Source of the DNA: Acanthosepion lycidas
Lineage: Eukaryota; Mollusca; Cephalopoda; Sepiida; Sepiidae
NCBI GenBank assembly: GCA_963932145.1
Contig: CAWVQA010000044.1
Span: 215,564-279,563 of the forward strand
Direction of reading: 5' to 3'
Length of the DNA stretch: 64,000 nucleotides
The notes beneath the pieces are model-generated. The model saw nothing but the letters and a program-made list of their open reading frames with translations. It did not search any database and had not been told where the DNA came from. The translations under genes were made by a program, and so were the position numbers. Position 1 is the first letter of the stretch. The number at the start of each line of letters is the position of its first letter. Positions 23,247 to 37,982 of the stretch are shown here, in pieces.

Positions 23247-26152
23247 TGATTTTAACTAGTTTCAGTAGTTTTGACAAAGTTTTATTTAAGATTTTATGTT
23301 TTACACAACTTTTAATTACATAGCGATTTACATGCAAATGTAGCTGTTTTGATTACTTTTTAACGCTAGATTGTAAATATCAATAACTGTTTGAAAACAT
23401 TAGAAAAACAATGAAATTATTGAAAATCGATATGAAATCAATCAAAACTTATTGATTTTAACTAGTTTCAGAAGTTTTGACAAAGTTATATTTAAGATTT
23501 TATGTTTTACACAACTTTTAATTACATAGCGATTTACATGCAAAATCTAGCTTTTTTCACTACTTTTTCAACGCTAGTTTGTAAATATCAATAACTGTTT
23601 GAAAACATTACAAAAACAATGAAATTATTGAAAATCCATATGAAATCAATCAAAACTTATTGATTTTAACTAGTTTCAGAAGTTTTGACAAAGTTTTATT
23701 TAAGATTTTATGTTTTACACAACTTTTAATTACATAGCGATTTACATGCAAAATCTAGCTTTTTTCACTACTTTTTCAACGCTAGTTTGTAAATATCAAT
23801 AACTGTTTGAAAACATTAGAAAAACAATGAAATTATTGAAAATCGATATGAAATCAATCAAAACTTATTGATTTTAACTAGTTTCAGTAGTTTTGACAAA
23901 GTTTTATTTAAGATTTTATGTTTTACACAACTTTTAATTACATAGCGATTTACATGCAAAATCTAGCTTTTTTCACTACTTTTTCAACGCTAGTTTGTAA
24001 ATATCAATAACTGTTTGAAAACATTAGAAAAACAATGAAATTATTGAAAATCGATATGAAATCAATCAAAACTTATTGATTTTAACGAGTTTCAGAAGTT
24101 TTGACAAAGTTTTATTTTAGATTTTATGTTTTACACAACTTTTACTTACATAGCGATTTACATGCAAAATCTAGCTGTTTTGACTACTTTTTAACGCTAG
24201 TTTGTAAATATCAATATCTGTTTGAAATCATTAGAAAAACAATGAAATTATTGAAAATCGATATGAAATCAATCAAAACTTATTGATTTTAACTAGTTTC
24301 AGAAGTTTTGACAAAGTTATATTTAAGATTTTATGTTTTACACAACTTTTACTTACATAGCGATTTACATGCAAAATCTAGCTTTTTTCACTACTTTTTT
24401 AACGCTAGTTTGTAAATATCAATAACTGTTTGAAAACATTAGAAAAACAATGAAATTATTGAAAATCGATATGAAATCAATCAAAACTTATTGATTTTAA
24501 CTAGTTTCAGTAGTTTTGACAAAGTTTTATTTAAGATTTTATGTTTTACACAACTTTTAATTACATAGCGATTTACATGCAAAATCTAGCTTTTTTCACT
24601 ACTTTTTCAACGCTAGATTGTAAATATCAATAACTGTTTGAAAACATTAGAAAAACCATGAAATTATTGAAAATCGATATGAAATCAATCAAAACTTATT
24701 GATTTTAACTAGTTTCAGAAGTTTTGACAAAGTTATATTTAAAATTTTATGTTTTACTCAACTTTTACTTACATAGCGATTTAGATGCAAAATCTAGCTG
24801 TTTTGATTACTTTTTAACGCTAGATTGTAAATATCAATAACTGTTTGAAAACATTAGAAAAACAATGAAATTATTGAAAATCGATATGAAATCAATCAAA
24901 ACTTATTGATTTTAACTAGTTTCAGAAGTTTTGACAAAGTTATATTTAAGATTTTATGTTTTACACAACTTTTAATTACATAGCGATTTACATGCAAAAT
25001 CTAGCTTTTTTCACTACTTTTTCAACGCTAGATTGTAAATATCAATAACTGTTTGAAAACATTAGAAAAACAATGAAATTATTGAAAATCGATATGAAAT
25101 CAATCAAAACTTATTGATTTTAACTAGTTTCAGTAGTTTTGGCAAAGTTTTATTTAAGATTTTATGTTTTACACAACTTTTCATTACATAGCGATTTACA
25201 TGCAAAATCTAGCTTTTTTCACTACTTTTTCAACGCTAGATTGTAAATATCAATAACTGTTTGAAAACATTAGAAAAACCATGAAATTATTGAAAATCGA
25301 TATGAAATCAATCAAAACTTATTGATTTTAACTAGTTTCAGAAGTTTTGACAAAGTTATATTTAAGATTTTATGTTTTACTCAACTTTTACTTACATAGC
25401 GATTTAGATGCAAAATCTAGCTGTTTTGATTACTTTTTAACGCTAGATTGTAAATATCAATAACTGTTTGAAAACATTAGAAAAACAATGAAATTATTGA
25501 AAATCGATATGAAATCAATCAAAACTTATTGATTTTAACTAGTTTCAGAAGTTTTGACAAAGTTATATTTAAGATTTTATGTTTTACACAACTTTTAATT
25601 ACATAGCGATTTACATGCAAAATCTAGCTTTTTTCACTACTTTTTCAACGCTAGATTGTAAATATCAATAACTGTTTGAAAACATTAGAAAAACCATGAA
25701 ATTATTGAAAATCGATATGAAATCAATCAAAACTTATTGATTTTAACTAGTTTCAGAAGTTTTGACAAAGTTATATTTAAGATTTTATGTTTTACTCAAC
25801 TTTTACTTACATAGCGATTTAGATGCAAAATCTAGCTGTTTTGATTACTTTTTAACGCTAGATTGTAAATATCAATAACTGTTTGAAAACATTAGAAAAA
25901 CAATGAAATTATTGAAAATCGATATGAAATCAATCAAAACTTATTGATTTTAACTAGTTTCAGAAGTTTTGACAAAGTTATATTTAAGATTTTATGTTTT
26001 ACACAACTTTTAATTACATAGCGATTTACATGCAAAATCTAGCTTTTTTCACTACTTTTTCAACGCTAGTTTGTAAATATCAATAACTGTTTGAAAACAT
26101 TAGAAAAACAATGAAATTATTGAAAATCGATATGAAATCAATCAAAGCTTAT
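23247..26152. repeat. 18-monomer duplication, truncated copy 2
   Basis: Order G B/C D P H E F A b-like F A F' A B, matching copy 1 at an offset of 3736 bp until about 26.1 kb. There the B unit is followed by a C unit starting TGATTTAAC, one T short, rather than by I and G. The E and F units at 24284-24699 differ from copy 1 at several diagnostic sites (CTAGTTTG versus CTAGATTG; CAGTAG versus CAGAAG), more than elsewhere. This suggests later exchange or conversion in one copy. Confidence 0.85.
24492..24699 (+). repeat. Subfamily F monomer (clean example, 208 bp)
   Basis: F reads CAGTAG, GTTTTATTTAAG, AATTAC, CTTTTTTCACTAC, CTAGATTG and AACCATG. Variants carry TTTCATTAC (11623, 14114) or TTTTGGCAAAG (21379, 25115, 31339, 32377). 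F is the first unit of the F-A-F'-A tetramer. A unit with the same front but CTAGTTTG and AACAATG is called P. Confidence 0.88.
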
Positions 26153-29100
26153 TGATTTAACTAGTTTCAGAAGTTTTGACAAAGTTATATTTAAGATTTT
26201 ATGTTTTACACAACTTTTAATTACATAGCGATTTACATGCAAAATCTAGCTGTTTTGACAACTTTTTAACGCTAGTTTGTAAATATTAATATCTGTTTGA
26301 AAACATTACAAAAACAATGAAATTATTGAAAATCCATATGAAATCAATCAAAACTTATTGATTTTAACTAGTTTCAGAAGTTTTGACAAAGTTTTATTTA
26401 AGATTTTATGTTTTACACAACTTTTAATTACATAGCGATTTACATGCAAAATCTAGCTTTTTTCACTACTTTTTCAACGCTAGTTTGTAAATATCAATAA
26501 CTGTTTGAAAACATTAGAAAAACAATGAAATTATTGAAAATCGATATGAAATCAATCAAAACTTATTGATTTTAACTAGTTTCAGAAGTTTTGACAAAGT
26601 TATATTTAAGATTTTATGTTTTACACAACTTTTACTTACATAGCGATTTACATGCAAAATCTAGCTTTTTTCACTACTTTTTCAACGCAAGTTTGTAAAT
26701 ATCAATAACTGTTTGAAAACATTAGAAAAACCATGAAATTATTGAAAATCGATATGAAATCAATCAAAACTTATTGATTTTAACGAGTTTCAGAAGTTTT
26801 GACAAAGTTTTATTTTAGATTTTATGTTTTACACAACTTTTACTTACATAGCGATTTACATGCAAAATCTAGCTGTTTTGACTACTTTTTAACGCTAGTT
26901 TGTAAATATCAATATCTGTTTGAAATCATTAGAAAAACAATGAAATTATTGAAAATCGATATGAAATCAATCAAAACTTATTGATTTTAACTAGTTTCAG
27001 AAGTTTTGACAAAGTTATATTTAAGATTTTATGTTTTACACAACTTTTACTTACATAGCGATTTACATGCAAAATCTAGCTTTTTTCACTACTTTTTTAA
27101 CGCTAGTTTGTAAATATCAATAACTGTTTGAAAACATTAGAAAAACAATGAAATTATTGAAAATCGATATGAAATCAATCAAAACTTATTGATTTTAACT
27201 AGTTTCAGTAGTTTTGACAAAGTTTTATTTAAGATTTTATGTTTTACACAACTTTTAATTACATAGCGATTTACATGCAAAATCTAGCTTTTTTCACTAC
27301 TTTTTCAACGCTAGATTGTAAATATCAATAACTGTTTGAAAACATTAGAAAAACCATGAAATTATTGAAAATCGATATGAAATCAATCAAAACTTATTGA
27401 TTTTAACTAGTTTCAGAAGTTTTGACAAAGTTATATTTAAAATTTTATGTTTTACTCAACTTTTACTTACATAGCGATTTAGATGCAAAATCTAGCTGTT
27501 TTGATTACTTTTTAACGCTAGATTGTAAATATCAATAACTGTTTGAAAACATTAGAAAAACAATGAAATTATTGAAAATCGATATGAAATCAATCAAAAC
27601 TTATTGATTTTAACTAGTTTCAGTAGTTTTGACAAAGTTTTATTTAAGATTTTATGTTTTACACAACTTTTAATTACATAGCGATTTACATGCAAATGTA
27701 GCTGTTTTGATTACTTTTTAACGCTAGATTGTAAATATCAATAACTGTTTGAAAACATTAGAAAAACAATGAAATTATTGAAAATCGATATGAAATCAAT
27801 CAAAACTTATTGATTTTAACTAGTTTCAGAAGATTTGACAAAGTTATATTTAAGATTTTATGTTTTACACAACTTTTAATTACATAGCGATTTACATGCA
27901 AAATCTAGCTTTTTTCACTACTTTTTCAACGCTAGTTTGTAAATATCAATAACTCTTTGAAAACATTAGAAAAACAATGAAATTATTGAAAATCGATATG
28001 AAATCAATCAAAGCTTATTGATTTTATCTAGTTTCAGAAGTTTTGACAAAGTTATATTTAAGATTTTATGTTTTACACAACTTTTAATTACATAGCGATT
28101 TACATGCAAAATCTAGCTTTTTTCATTACTTTTTCAACGCTAGTTTGTAAATATCAATAACTGTTTGAAAACATTAGAAAAACAATGAAATTATTGAAAA
28201 TCGATATGAAATCAATCAAAACTTATTGATTTTAACTAGTTTCAGTAGTTTTGACAAAGTTTTATTTAAGATTTTATGTTTTACACAACTTTTAATTACA
28301 TAGCGATTTACATGCAAATGTAGCTGTTTTGATTACTTTTTAACGCTAGATTGTAAATATCAATAACTGTTTGAAAACATTAGAAAAACAATGAAATTAT
28401 TGAAAATCGATATGAAATCAATCAAAACTTATTGATTTTAACTAGTTTCAGAAGTTTTGACAAAGTTATATTTAAGATTTTATGTTTTACACAACTTTTA
28501 ATTACATAGCGATTTACATGCAAAATCTAGCTTTTTTCACTACTTTTTCAACGCTAGTTTGTAAATATCAATAACTGTTTGAAAACATTACAAAAACAAT
28601 GAAATTATTGAAAATCCATATGAAATCAATCAAAACTTATTGATTTTAACTAGTTTCAGAAGTTTTGACAAAGTTTTATTTAAGATTTTATGTTTTACAC
28701 AACTTTTAATTACATAGCGATTTACATGCAAAATCTAGCTTTTTTCACTACTTTTTCAACGCTAGTTTGTAAATATCAATAACTGTTTGAAAACATTAGA
28801 AAAACAATGAAATTATTGAAAATCGATATGAAATCAATCAAAACTTATTGATTTTAACTAGTTTCAGTAGTTTTGACAAAGTTTTATTTAAGATTTTATG
28901 TTTTACACAACTTTTAATTACATAGCGATTTAGATGCAAAATCTAGCTGTTTTGATTACTTTTTAACGCTAGATTGTAAATATCAATAACTGTTTGAAAA
29001 CATTAGAAAAACAATGAAATTATTGAAAATCGATATGAAATCAATCAAAACTTATTGATTTTAACTAGTTTCAGAAGTTTTGACAAAGTTATATTTAAGA

Positions 29101-31130
29101 TTTTATGTTTTACACAACTTTTAATTACATAGCGATTTACATGCAAAATCTAGCTTTTTTCACTACTTTTTCAACGCTAGATTGTAAATATCAATAACTG
29201 TTTGAAAACATTAGAAAAACCATGAAATTATTGAAAATCGATATGAAATCAATCAAAACTTATTGATTTTAACTAGTTTCAGAAGTTTTGACAAAGTTAT
29301 ATTTAAGATTTTATGTTTTACTCAACTTTTACTTACATAGCGATTTAGATGCAAAATCTAGCTGTTTTGATTACTTTTTAACGCTAGATTGTAAATATCA
29401 ATAACTGTTTGAAAACATTAGAAAAACAATGAAATTATTGAAAATCGATATGAAATCAATCAAAACTTATTGATTTTAACTAGTTTCAGAAGTTTTGACA
29501 AAGTTATATTTAAGATTTTATGTTTTACACAACTTTTAATTACATAGCGATTTACATGCAAAATCTAGCTTTTTTCACTACTTTTTCAACGCTAGTTTGT
29601 AAATATCAATAACTGTTTGAAAACATTAGAAAAACAATGAAATTATTGAAAATCGATATGAAATCAATCAAAGCTTATTGATTTAACTAGTTTCAGAAGT
29701 TTTGACAAAGTTATATTTAAGATTTTATGTTTTACACAACTTTTAATTACATAGCGATTTACATGCAAAATCTAGCTGTTTTGACAACTTTTTAACGCTA
29801 GTTTGTAAATATTAATATCTGTTTGAAAACATTACAAAAACAATGAAATTATTGAAAATCCATATGAAATCAATCAAAACTTATTGATTTTAACTAGTTT
29901 CAGAAGTTTTGACAAAGTTTTATTTAAGATTTTATGTTTTACACAACTTTTAATTACATAGCGATTTACATGCAAAATCTAGCTTTTTTCACTACTTTTT
30001 CAACGCTAGTTTGTAAATATCAATAACTGTTTGAAAACATTAGAAAAACAATGAAATTATTGAAAATCGATATGAAATCAATCAAAACTTATTGATTTTA
30101 ACTAGTTTCAGAAGTTTTGACAAAGTTATATTTAAGATTTTATGTTTTACACAACTTTTACTTACATAGCGATTTACATGCAAAATCTAGCTTTTTTCAC
30201 TACTTTTTCAACGCAAGTTTGTAAATATCAATAACTGTTTGAAAACATTAGAAAAACAATGAAATTATTGAAAATCGATATGAAATCAATCAAAACTTAT
30301 TGATTTTAACGAGTTTCAGAAGTTTTGACAAAGTTTTATTTTAGATTTTATGTTTTACACAACTTTTACTTACATAGCGATTTACATGCAAAATCTAGCT
30401 GTTTTGACTACTTTTTAACGCTAGTTTGTAAATATCAATATCTGTTTGAAATCATTAGAAAAACAATGAAATTATTGAAAATCGATATGAAATCAATCAA
30501 AACTTATTGATTTTAACTAGTTTCAGAAGTTTTGACAAAGTTATATTTAAGATTTTATGTTTTACACAACTTTTACTTACATAGCGATTTACATGCAAAA
30601 TCTAGCTTTTTTCACTACTTTTTTAACGCTAGTTTGTAAATATCAATAACTGTTTGAAAACATTAGAAAAACAATGAAATTATTGAAAATCGATATGAAA
30701 TCAATCAAAACTTATTGATTTTAACTAGTTTCAGTAGTTTTGACAAAGTTTTATTTAAGATTTTATGTTTTACACAACTTTTAATTACATAGCGATTTAC
30801 ATGCAAAATCTAGCTTTTTTCACTACTTTTTCAACGCTAGATTGTAAATATCAATAACTGTTTGAAAACATTAGAAAAACCATGAAATTATTGAAAATCG
30901 ATATGAAATCAATCAAAACTTATTGATTTTAACTAGTTTCAGAAGTTTTGACAAAGTTATATTTAAAATTTTATGTTTTACTCAACTTTTACTTACATAG
31001 CGATTTAGATGCAAAATCTAGCTGTTTTGATTACTTTTTAACGCTAGATTGTAAATATCAATAACTGTTTGAAAACATTAGAAAAACAATGAAATTATTG
31101 AAAATCGATATGAAATCAATCAAAACTTAT
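26153..31130. repeat. Mosaic satellite segment, 24 monomers
   Basis: Order C D E H E F A, then G B I G B/C D P/A, then F' A B C D E H E F A. The middle stretch from 27605 matches 22625-23.9 kb at an offset of 4980 bp, sharing GAAGATTTGAC, AACTCTTTG and CATTAC. The outer stretches match each other at an offset of 3526 bp, sharing AACGCAAGTTTG at about 26687 and 30213, the TGATTTAAC start of C and GAAATCATT in H. One difference is AACCATG near 26730 against AACAATG near 30256. Confidence 0.85.
28849..29055. repeat. Hybrid P/A monomer at a rearrangement junction
   Basis: The front is P (CAGTAG, GTTTTATTTAAG, CACAAC, AATTAC), as at 23869. The back is A (TTAGATG, GTTTTGATTAC, CTAGATTG), as at 25323. 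Sequence to its left matches 22.6-23.9 kb and sequence to its right matches 25.4 kb onward. The switch therefore lies between AATTAC and TTAGATG, near 28917-28932. Confidence 0.8.
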
Positions 31131-32168
31131 TGATTTTAACTAGTTTCAGAAGTTTTGACAAAGTTATATTTAAGATTTTATGTTTTACACAACTTTTAAT
31201 TACATAGCGATTTACATGCAAAATCTAGCTTTTTTCACTACTTTTTCAACGCTAGATTGTAAATATCAATAACTGTTTGAAAACATTAGAAAAACAATGA
31301 AATTATTGAAAATCGATATGAAATCAATCAAAACTTATTGATTTTAACTAGTTTCAGTAGTTTTGGCAAAGTTTTATTTAAGATTTTATGTTTTACACAA
31401 CTTTTCATTACATAGCGATTTACATGCAAAATCTAGCTTTTTTCACTACTTTTTCAACGCTAGATTGTAAATATCAATAACTGTTTGAAAACATTAGAAA
31501 AACCATGAAATTATTGAAAATCGATATGAAATCAATCAAAACTTATTGATTTTAACTAGTTTCAGAAGTTTTGACAAAGTTATATTTAAGATTTTATGTT
31601 TTACTCAACTTTTACTTACATAGCGATTTAGATGCAAAATCTAGCTGTTTTGATTACTTTTTAACGCTAGATTGTAAATATCAATAACTGTTTGAAAACA
31701 TTAGAAAAACAATGAAATTATTGAAAATCGATATGAAATCAATCAAAACTTATTGATTTTAACTAGTTTCAGAAGTTTTGACAAAGTTATATTTAAGATT
31801 TTATGTTTTACACAACTTTTAATTACATAGCGATTTACATGCAAAATCTAGCTTTTTTCACTACTTTTTCAACGCTAGATTGTAAATATCAATAACTGTT
31901 TGAAAACATTAGAAAAACCATGAAATTATTGAAAATCGATATGAAATCAATCAAAACTTATTGATTTTAACTAGTTTCAGAAGTTTTGACAAAGTTATAT
32001 TTAAGATTTTATGTTTTACTCAACTTTTACTTACATAGCGATTTAGATGCAAAATCTAGCTGTTTTGATTACTTTTTAACGCTAGATTGTAAATATCAAT
32101 AACTGTTTGAAAACATTAGAAAAACAATGAAATTATTGAAAATCGATATGAAATCAATCAAAACTTAT
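31131..32168. repeat. 5-monomer tandem duplication, copy 1 (1038 bp)
   Basis: Order b-like (CTAGATTG, AACAATG), F with TTTTGGCAAAG and TTTCATTAC, A, F', A. The same five units repeat immediately at an offset of 1038 bp. This pentamer also occurs singly at 21171 and 24907. Confidence 0.92.
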
Positions 32169-33206
32169 TGATTTTAACTAGTTTCAGAAGTTTTGACAAA
32201 GTTATATTTAAGATTTTATGTTTTACACAACTTTTAATTACATAGCGATTTACATGCAAAATCTAGCTTTTTTCACTACTTTTTCAACGCTAGATTGTAA
32301 ATATCAATAACTGTTTGAAAACATTAGAAAAACAATGAAATTATTGAAAATCGATATGAAATCAATCAAAACTTATTGATTTTAACTAGTTTCAGTAGTT
32401 TTGGCAAAGTTTTATTTAAGATTTTATGTTTTACACAACTTTTCATTACATAGCGATTTACATGCAAAATCTAGCTTTTTTCACTACTTTTTCAACGCTA
32501 GATTGTAAATATCAATAACTGTTTGAAAACATTAGAAAAACCATGAAATTATTGAAAATCGATATGAAATCAATCAAAACTTATTGATTTTAACTAGTTT
32601 CAGAAGTTTTGACAAAGTTATATTTAAGATTTTATGTTTTACTCAACTTTTACTTACATAGCGATTTAGATGCAAAATCTAGCTGTTTTGATTACTTTTT
32701 AACGCTAGATTGTAAATATCAATAACTGTTTGAAAACATTAGAAAAACAATGAAATTATTGAAAATCGATATGAAATCAATCAAAACTTATTGATTTTAA
32801 CTAGTTTCAGAAGTTTTGACAAAGTTATATTTAAGATTTTATGTTTTACACAACTTTTAATTACATAGCGATTTACATGCAAAATCTAGCTTTTTTCACT
32901 ACTTTTTCAACGCTAGATTGTAAATATCAATAACTGTTTGAAAACATTAGAAAAACCATGAAATTATTGAAAATCGATATGAAATCAATCAAAACTTATT
33001 GATTTTAACTAGTTTCAGAAGTTTTGACAAAGTTATATTTAAGATTTTATGTTTTACTCAACTTTTACTTACATAGCGATTTAGATGCAAAATCTAGCTG
33101 TTTTGATTACTTTTTAACGCTAGATTGTAAATATCAATAACTGTTTGAAAACATTAGAAAAACAATGAAATTATTGAAAATCGATATGAAATCAATCAAA
33201 ACTTAT
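32169..33206. repeat. 5-monomer tandem duplication, copy 2 (1038 bp)
   Basis: Second copy of the preceding pentamer, with TTTTGGCAAAG at 32399-32409. I noticed no difference from copy 1. The next unit, at 33207, is a B with CTAGTTTG and AAAGCTT. Confidence 0.92.
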
Positions 33207-36200
33207 TGATTTTAACTAGTTTCAGAAGTTTTGACAAAGTTATATTTAAGATTTTATGTTTTACACAACTTTTAATTACATAGCGATTTACATGCAAAAT
33301 CTAGCTTTTTTCACTACTTTTTCAACGCTAGTTTGTAAATATCAATAACTGTTTGAAAACATTAGAAAAACAATGAAATTATTGAAAATCGATATGAAAT
33401 CAATCAAAGCTTATTGATTTAACTAGTTTCAGAAGTTTTGACAAAGTTATATTTAAGATTTTATGTTTTACACAACTTTTAATTACATAGCGATTTACAG
33501 GCAAAATCTAGCTGTTTTGACAACTTTTTAACGCTAGTTTGTAAATATTAATATCTGTTTGAAAACATTACAAAAACAATGAAATTATTGAAAATCCATA
33601 TGAAATCAATCAAAACTTATTGATTTTAACTAGTTTCAGAAGTTTTGACAAAGTTTTATTTAAGATTTTATGTTTTACACAACTTTTAATTACATAGCGA
33701 TTTACATGCAAAATCTAGCTTTTTTCACTACTTTTTCAACGCTAGTTTGTAAATATCAATAACTGTTTGAAAACATTAGAAAAACAATGAAATTATTGAA
33801 AATCGATATGAAATCAATCAAAACTTATTGATTTTAACTAGTTTCAGAAGTTTTGACAAAGTTATATTTAAGATTTTATGTTTTACACAACTTTTACTTA
33901 CATAGCGATTTACATGCAAAATCTAGCTTTTTTCACTACTTTTTCAACGCTAGTTTGTAAACATCAATAACTGTTTGAAAACATTAGAAAAACAATGAAA
34001 TTATTGAAAATCGATATGAAATCAATCAAAACTTATTGATTTTAACTAGTTTCAGAAGTTTTGACAAAGTTATATTTAAGATTTTATGTTTTACACAACT
34101 TTTAATTACATAGCGATTTACATGCAAAATCTAGCTTTTTTCACTACTTTTTCAACGCTAGTTTGTAAATATCAATAACTGTTTGAAAACATTAGAAAAA
34201 CAATGAAATTATTGAAAATCGATATGAAATCAATCAAAGCTTATTGATTTTAACTAGTTTCAGAAGTTTTGACAAAGTTATATTTAAGATTTTATGTTTT
34301 ACACAACTTTTAATTACATAGCGATTTACATGCAAAATCTAGCTTTTTTCACTACTTTTTCAACGCTAGTTTGTAAATATCAATAACTGTTTGAAAACAT
34401 TAGAAAAACAATGAAATTATTGAAAATCGATATGAAATCAATCAAAACTTATTGATTTTAACGAGTTTCAGAAGTTTTGACAAAGTTTTATTTTGAATTT
34501 TATGTTTTACACAACTTTTACTTACATAGCGATTTACATGCAAAATCTAGCTGTTTTGACTACTTTTTAACGCTAGTTTGTAAATATCAATATCTGTTTG
34601 AAAACATTAGAAAAACAATGAAATTATTGAAAATCGATATGAAATCAATCAAAACTTATTGATTTTAACTAGTTTCAGTAGTTTTGACAAAGTTTTATTT
34701 AAGATTTTATGTTTTACACAACTTTTAATTACATAGCGATTTACATGCAAAATCTAGCTTTTTTCACTACTTTTTCAACGCTAGTTTGTAAATATCAATA
34801 ACTGTTTGAAAACATTAGAAAAACCATGAAATTATTGAAAATCTATATGAAATCAATCAAAACTTATTGATTTTAACTAGTTTCAGAAGTTTTGACAAAG
34901 TTATATTTAAGATTTTATGTTTTACTCAACTTTTACTTACATAGCGATTTAGATGCAAAATCTAGCTTTTTTCACTGCTTTTTCAACGCTAGTTTGTAAA
35001 TATCAATAACTGTTTGAAAACATTAGAAAAACAATGAAATTATTGAAAATCGATATGAAATCAATCAAAACTTATTGATTTTAACTAGTTTCAGTAGTTT
35101 TGACAAAGTTTTATTTAAGATTTTATGTTTTACACAACTTTTAATTACATAGCGATTTACATGCAAAATGTAGCTGTTTTGATTACTTTTTAACGCTAGA
35201 TTGTAAATATCAATAACTGTTTGAAAACATTAGAAAAACAATGAAATTATTGAAAATCGATATGAAATCAATCAAAACTCATTGATTTTAACTAGTTTCA
35301 GAAGTTTTGACAAAGTTATATTTAAGATTTTATGTTTTACACAACTTTTACTTACATAGCGATTTACATGCAAAATCTAGCTTTTTTCACTACTTTTTCA
35401 ACGCTAGTTTGTAAATATCAATAACTGTTTGAAAACATTAGAAAAACAATGAAATTATTGAAAATCGATATGAAATCAATCAAAACTTATTGATTTTAAC
35501 TAGTTTCAGTAGTTTTGACAAAGTTTTATTTAAGATTTTATGTTTTACACAACTTTTAATTACATAGCGATTTACATGCAAAATCTAGCTTTTTTCACTA
35601 CTTTTTCAACGCTAGATTGTAAATATCAATAACTGTTTGAAAACATTAGAAAAACCATGAAATTATTGAAAATCGATATGAAATCAATCAAAACTTATTG
35701 ATTTTAACTACTTTCAGAAGTTTTGACAAAGTTATATTTAAGATTTTATGTTTTACTCAACTTTTACTTACATAGCGATTTAGATGCAAATTCTAGCTGT
35801 TTTGATTACTTTTTAACGCTAGATTGTAAATATCAATAACTGATTGAAAGCATTAGAAAAACAATGAAATTATTGAAAATCGATATGAAATCAATCAAAA
35901 CTTATTGATTTTAACTAGTTTCAGAAGGTTTGACAAAGTTATATTTAAGATTTTATGTTTTACACAACTTTTAATTACATAGCGATTTACATGCAAAATC
36001 TAGCTTTTTTCACTACTTTTTCAACGCTAGATTGTAAATATCAATAACTGTTTGAAAACATTAGAAAAACCATGAAATTATTGAAAATCGATATGAAATC
36101 AATCAAAACTTATTGATTTTAACTAGTTTCAGAAGTTTTGACAAAGTTATATTTAAGATTTTATGTTTTACTCAACTTTTACTTACATAGCGATTTAGAT

Positions 36201-37982
36201 GCAAAATCTAGCTGTTTTGATTACTTTTTAACGCTAGATTGTAAATATCAATAACTGTTTGAAAACATTAGAAAAACAATGAAATTATTGAAAATCGATA
36301 TGAAATCAATCAAAACTTATTGATTTTAACTAGTTTCAGAAGTTTTGACAAAGTTATATTTAAGATTTTATGCTTTACACAACTTTTAATTACATAGCGA
36401 TTTACATGCAAAATCTAGCTTTTTTCACTACTTTTTCAACGCTAGTTTGTAAATATCAATAACTGTTTGAAAACATTAGAAAAACAATGAAATTATTGAA
36501 AATCGATATGAAATCAATCAAAACTTATTGATTTTAACGAGTTTCAGAAGTTTTGACAAAGTTTTATTTTAGATTTTATGTTTTACACAACTTTTACTTA
36601 CATAGCGATTTACATGCAAAATCTAGCTGTTTTGACTACTTTTTAACGCTAGTTTGTAAATATCAATATCTGTTTGAAAACATTACAAAAACAATGAAAT
36701 TATTGAAAATCGATATGAAATCAATCAAAACTTATTGATTTTAACTAGTTTCAGAAGTTTTGACAAAGTTATATTTAAGATTTTATGTTTTACACAACTT
36801 TTACTTACATAGCGATTTACATGCAAAATCTAGCTTTTTTCACTACTTTTTCAACGCTAGTTTGTAAATATCTATAACTGTTTGAAAACATTAGAAAAAC
36901 AATGAAATTATTGAAAATCGATATGAAATCAATCAAAACTTATTGATTTTAACTAGTTTCAGAAGTTTTGACAAAGTTATATTTAAGATTTTATGTTTTA
37001 CACAACTTTTAATTACATAGCGATTTACATGCAAAATCTAGCTTTTTTCACTACTTTTTCAACGCTAGTTTGTAAATATCAATAACTGTTTGAAAACATT
37101 AGAAAAACAATGAAATTATTGAAAATCGATATGAAATCAATCAAAGCTTATTGATTTTAACTAGTTTCAGAAGTTTTGACAAAGTTATATTTAAGATTTT
37201 ATGTTTTACACAACTTTTAATTACATAGCGATTTACATGCAAAATCTAGCTGTTTTGACAACTTTTTAACGCTAGTTTGTAAATATCAATATCTGTTTGA
37301 AAACATTACAAAAACAATGAAATTATTGAAAATCGATATGAAATCAATCAAAACTTATTGATTTTAACTAGTTTCAGAAGTTTTGACAAAGTTATATTTA
37401 AGATTTTATGTTTTACACAACTTTTACTTACATAGCGATTTACATGCAAAATCTAGCTTTTTTCACTACTTTTTCAACGCTAGTTTGTAAATATCAATAA
37501 CTGTTTGAAAACATTAGAAAAACAATGAAATTATTGAAAATCGATATGAAATCAATCAAAACTTATTGATTTTAACTAGTTTCAGTAGTTTTGACAAAGT
37601 TTTATTTAAGATTTTATGTTTTACACAACTTTTAATTACATAGAGATTTACATGCAAAATCTAGCTTTTTTCACTACTTTTTCAACGCTAGATTGTAAAT
37701 ATCAATAACTGTTTGAAAACATTAGAAAAACAATGAAATTATTGAAAATCGATATGAAATCAATCAAAACTTATTGATTTTAACTAGTTTCAGAAGTTTT
37801 GACAAAGTTATATTTAAGATTTTATGTTTTACACAACTTTTAATTACATAGCGATTTACATGCAAAATCTAGCTTTTTTCACTACTTTTTCAACGCTAGT
37901 TTGTAAATATCAATAACTGTTTGAAAACATTAGAAAAACAATGAAATTATTGAAAATCGATATGAAATCAATCAAAACTTAT
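33207..37982. repeat. Mixed satellite segment, 23 monomers
   Basis: Order B C D E B b H P A/b G' E F A F' A b H E B C E F b. The A/b unit (34868-35075) has an A front (CTCAAC, TTAGATG) joined to a b back (TTTTTTCACTGC, CTAGTTTG). H at 34453 reads TTTTGAATTTTATG instead of TTTTAGATTTTATG. A at 35699 has CTACTTTCAG and GAAAGCATT, shared with 9132 and 59740. F at 37567 has TAGAGATTT, shared with 8924. Confidence 0.85.
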
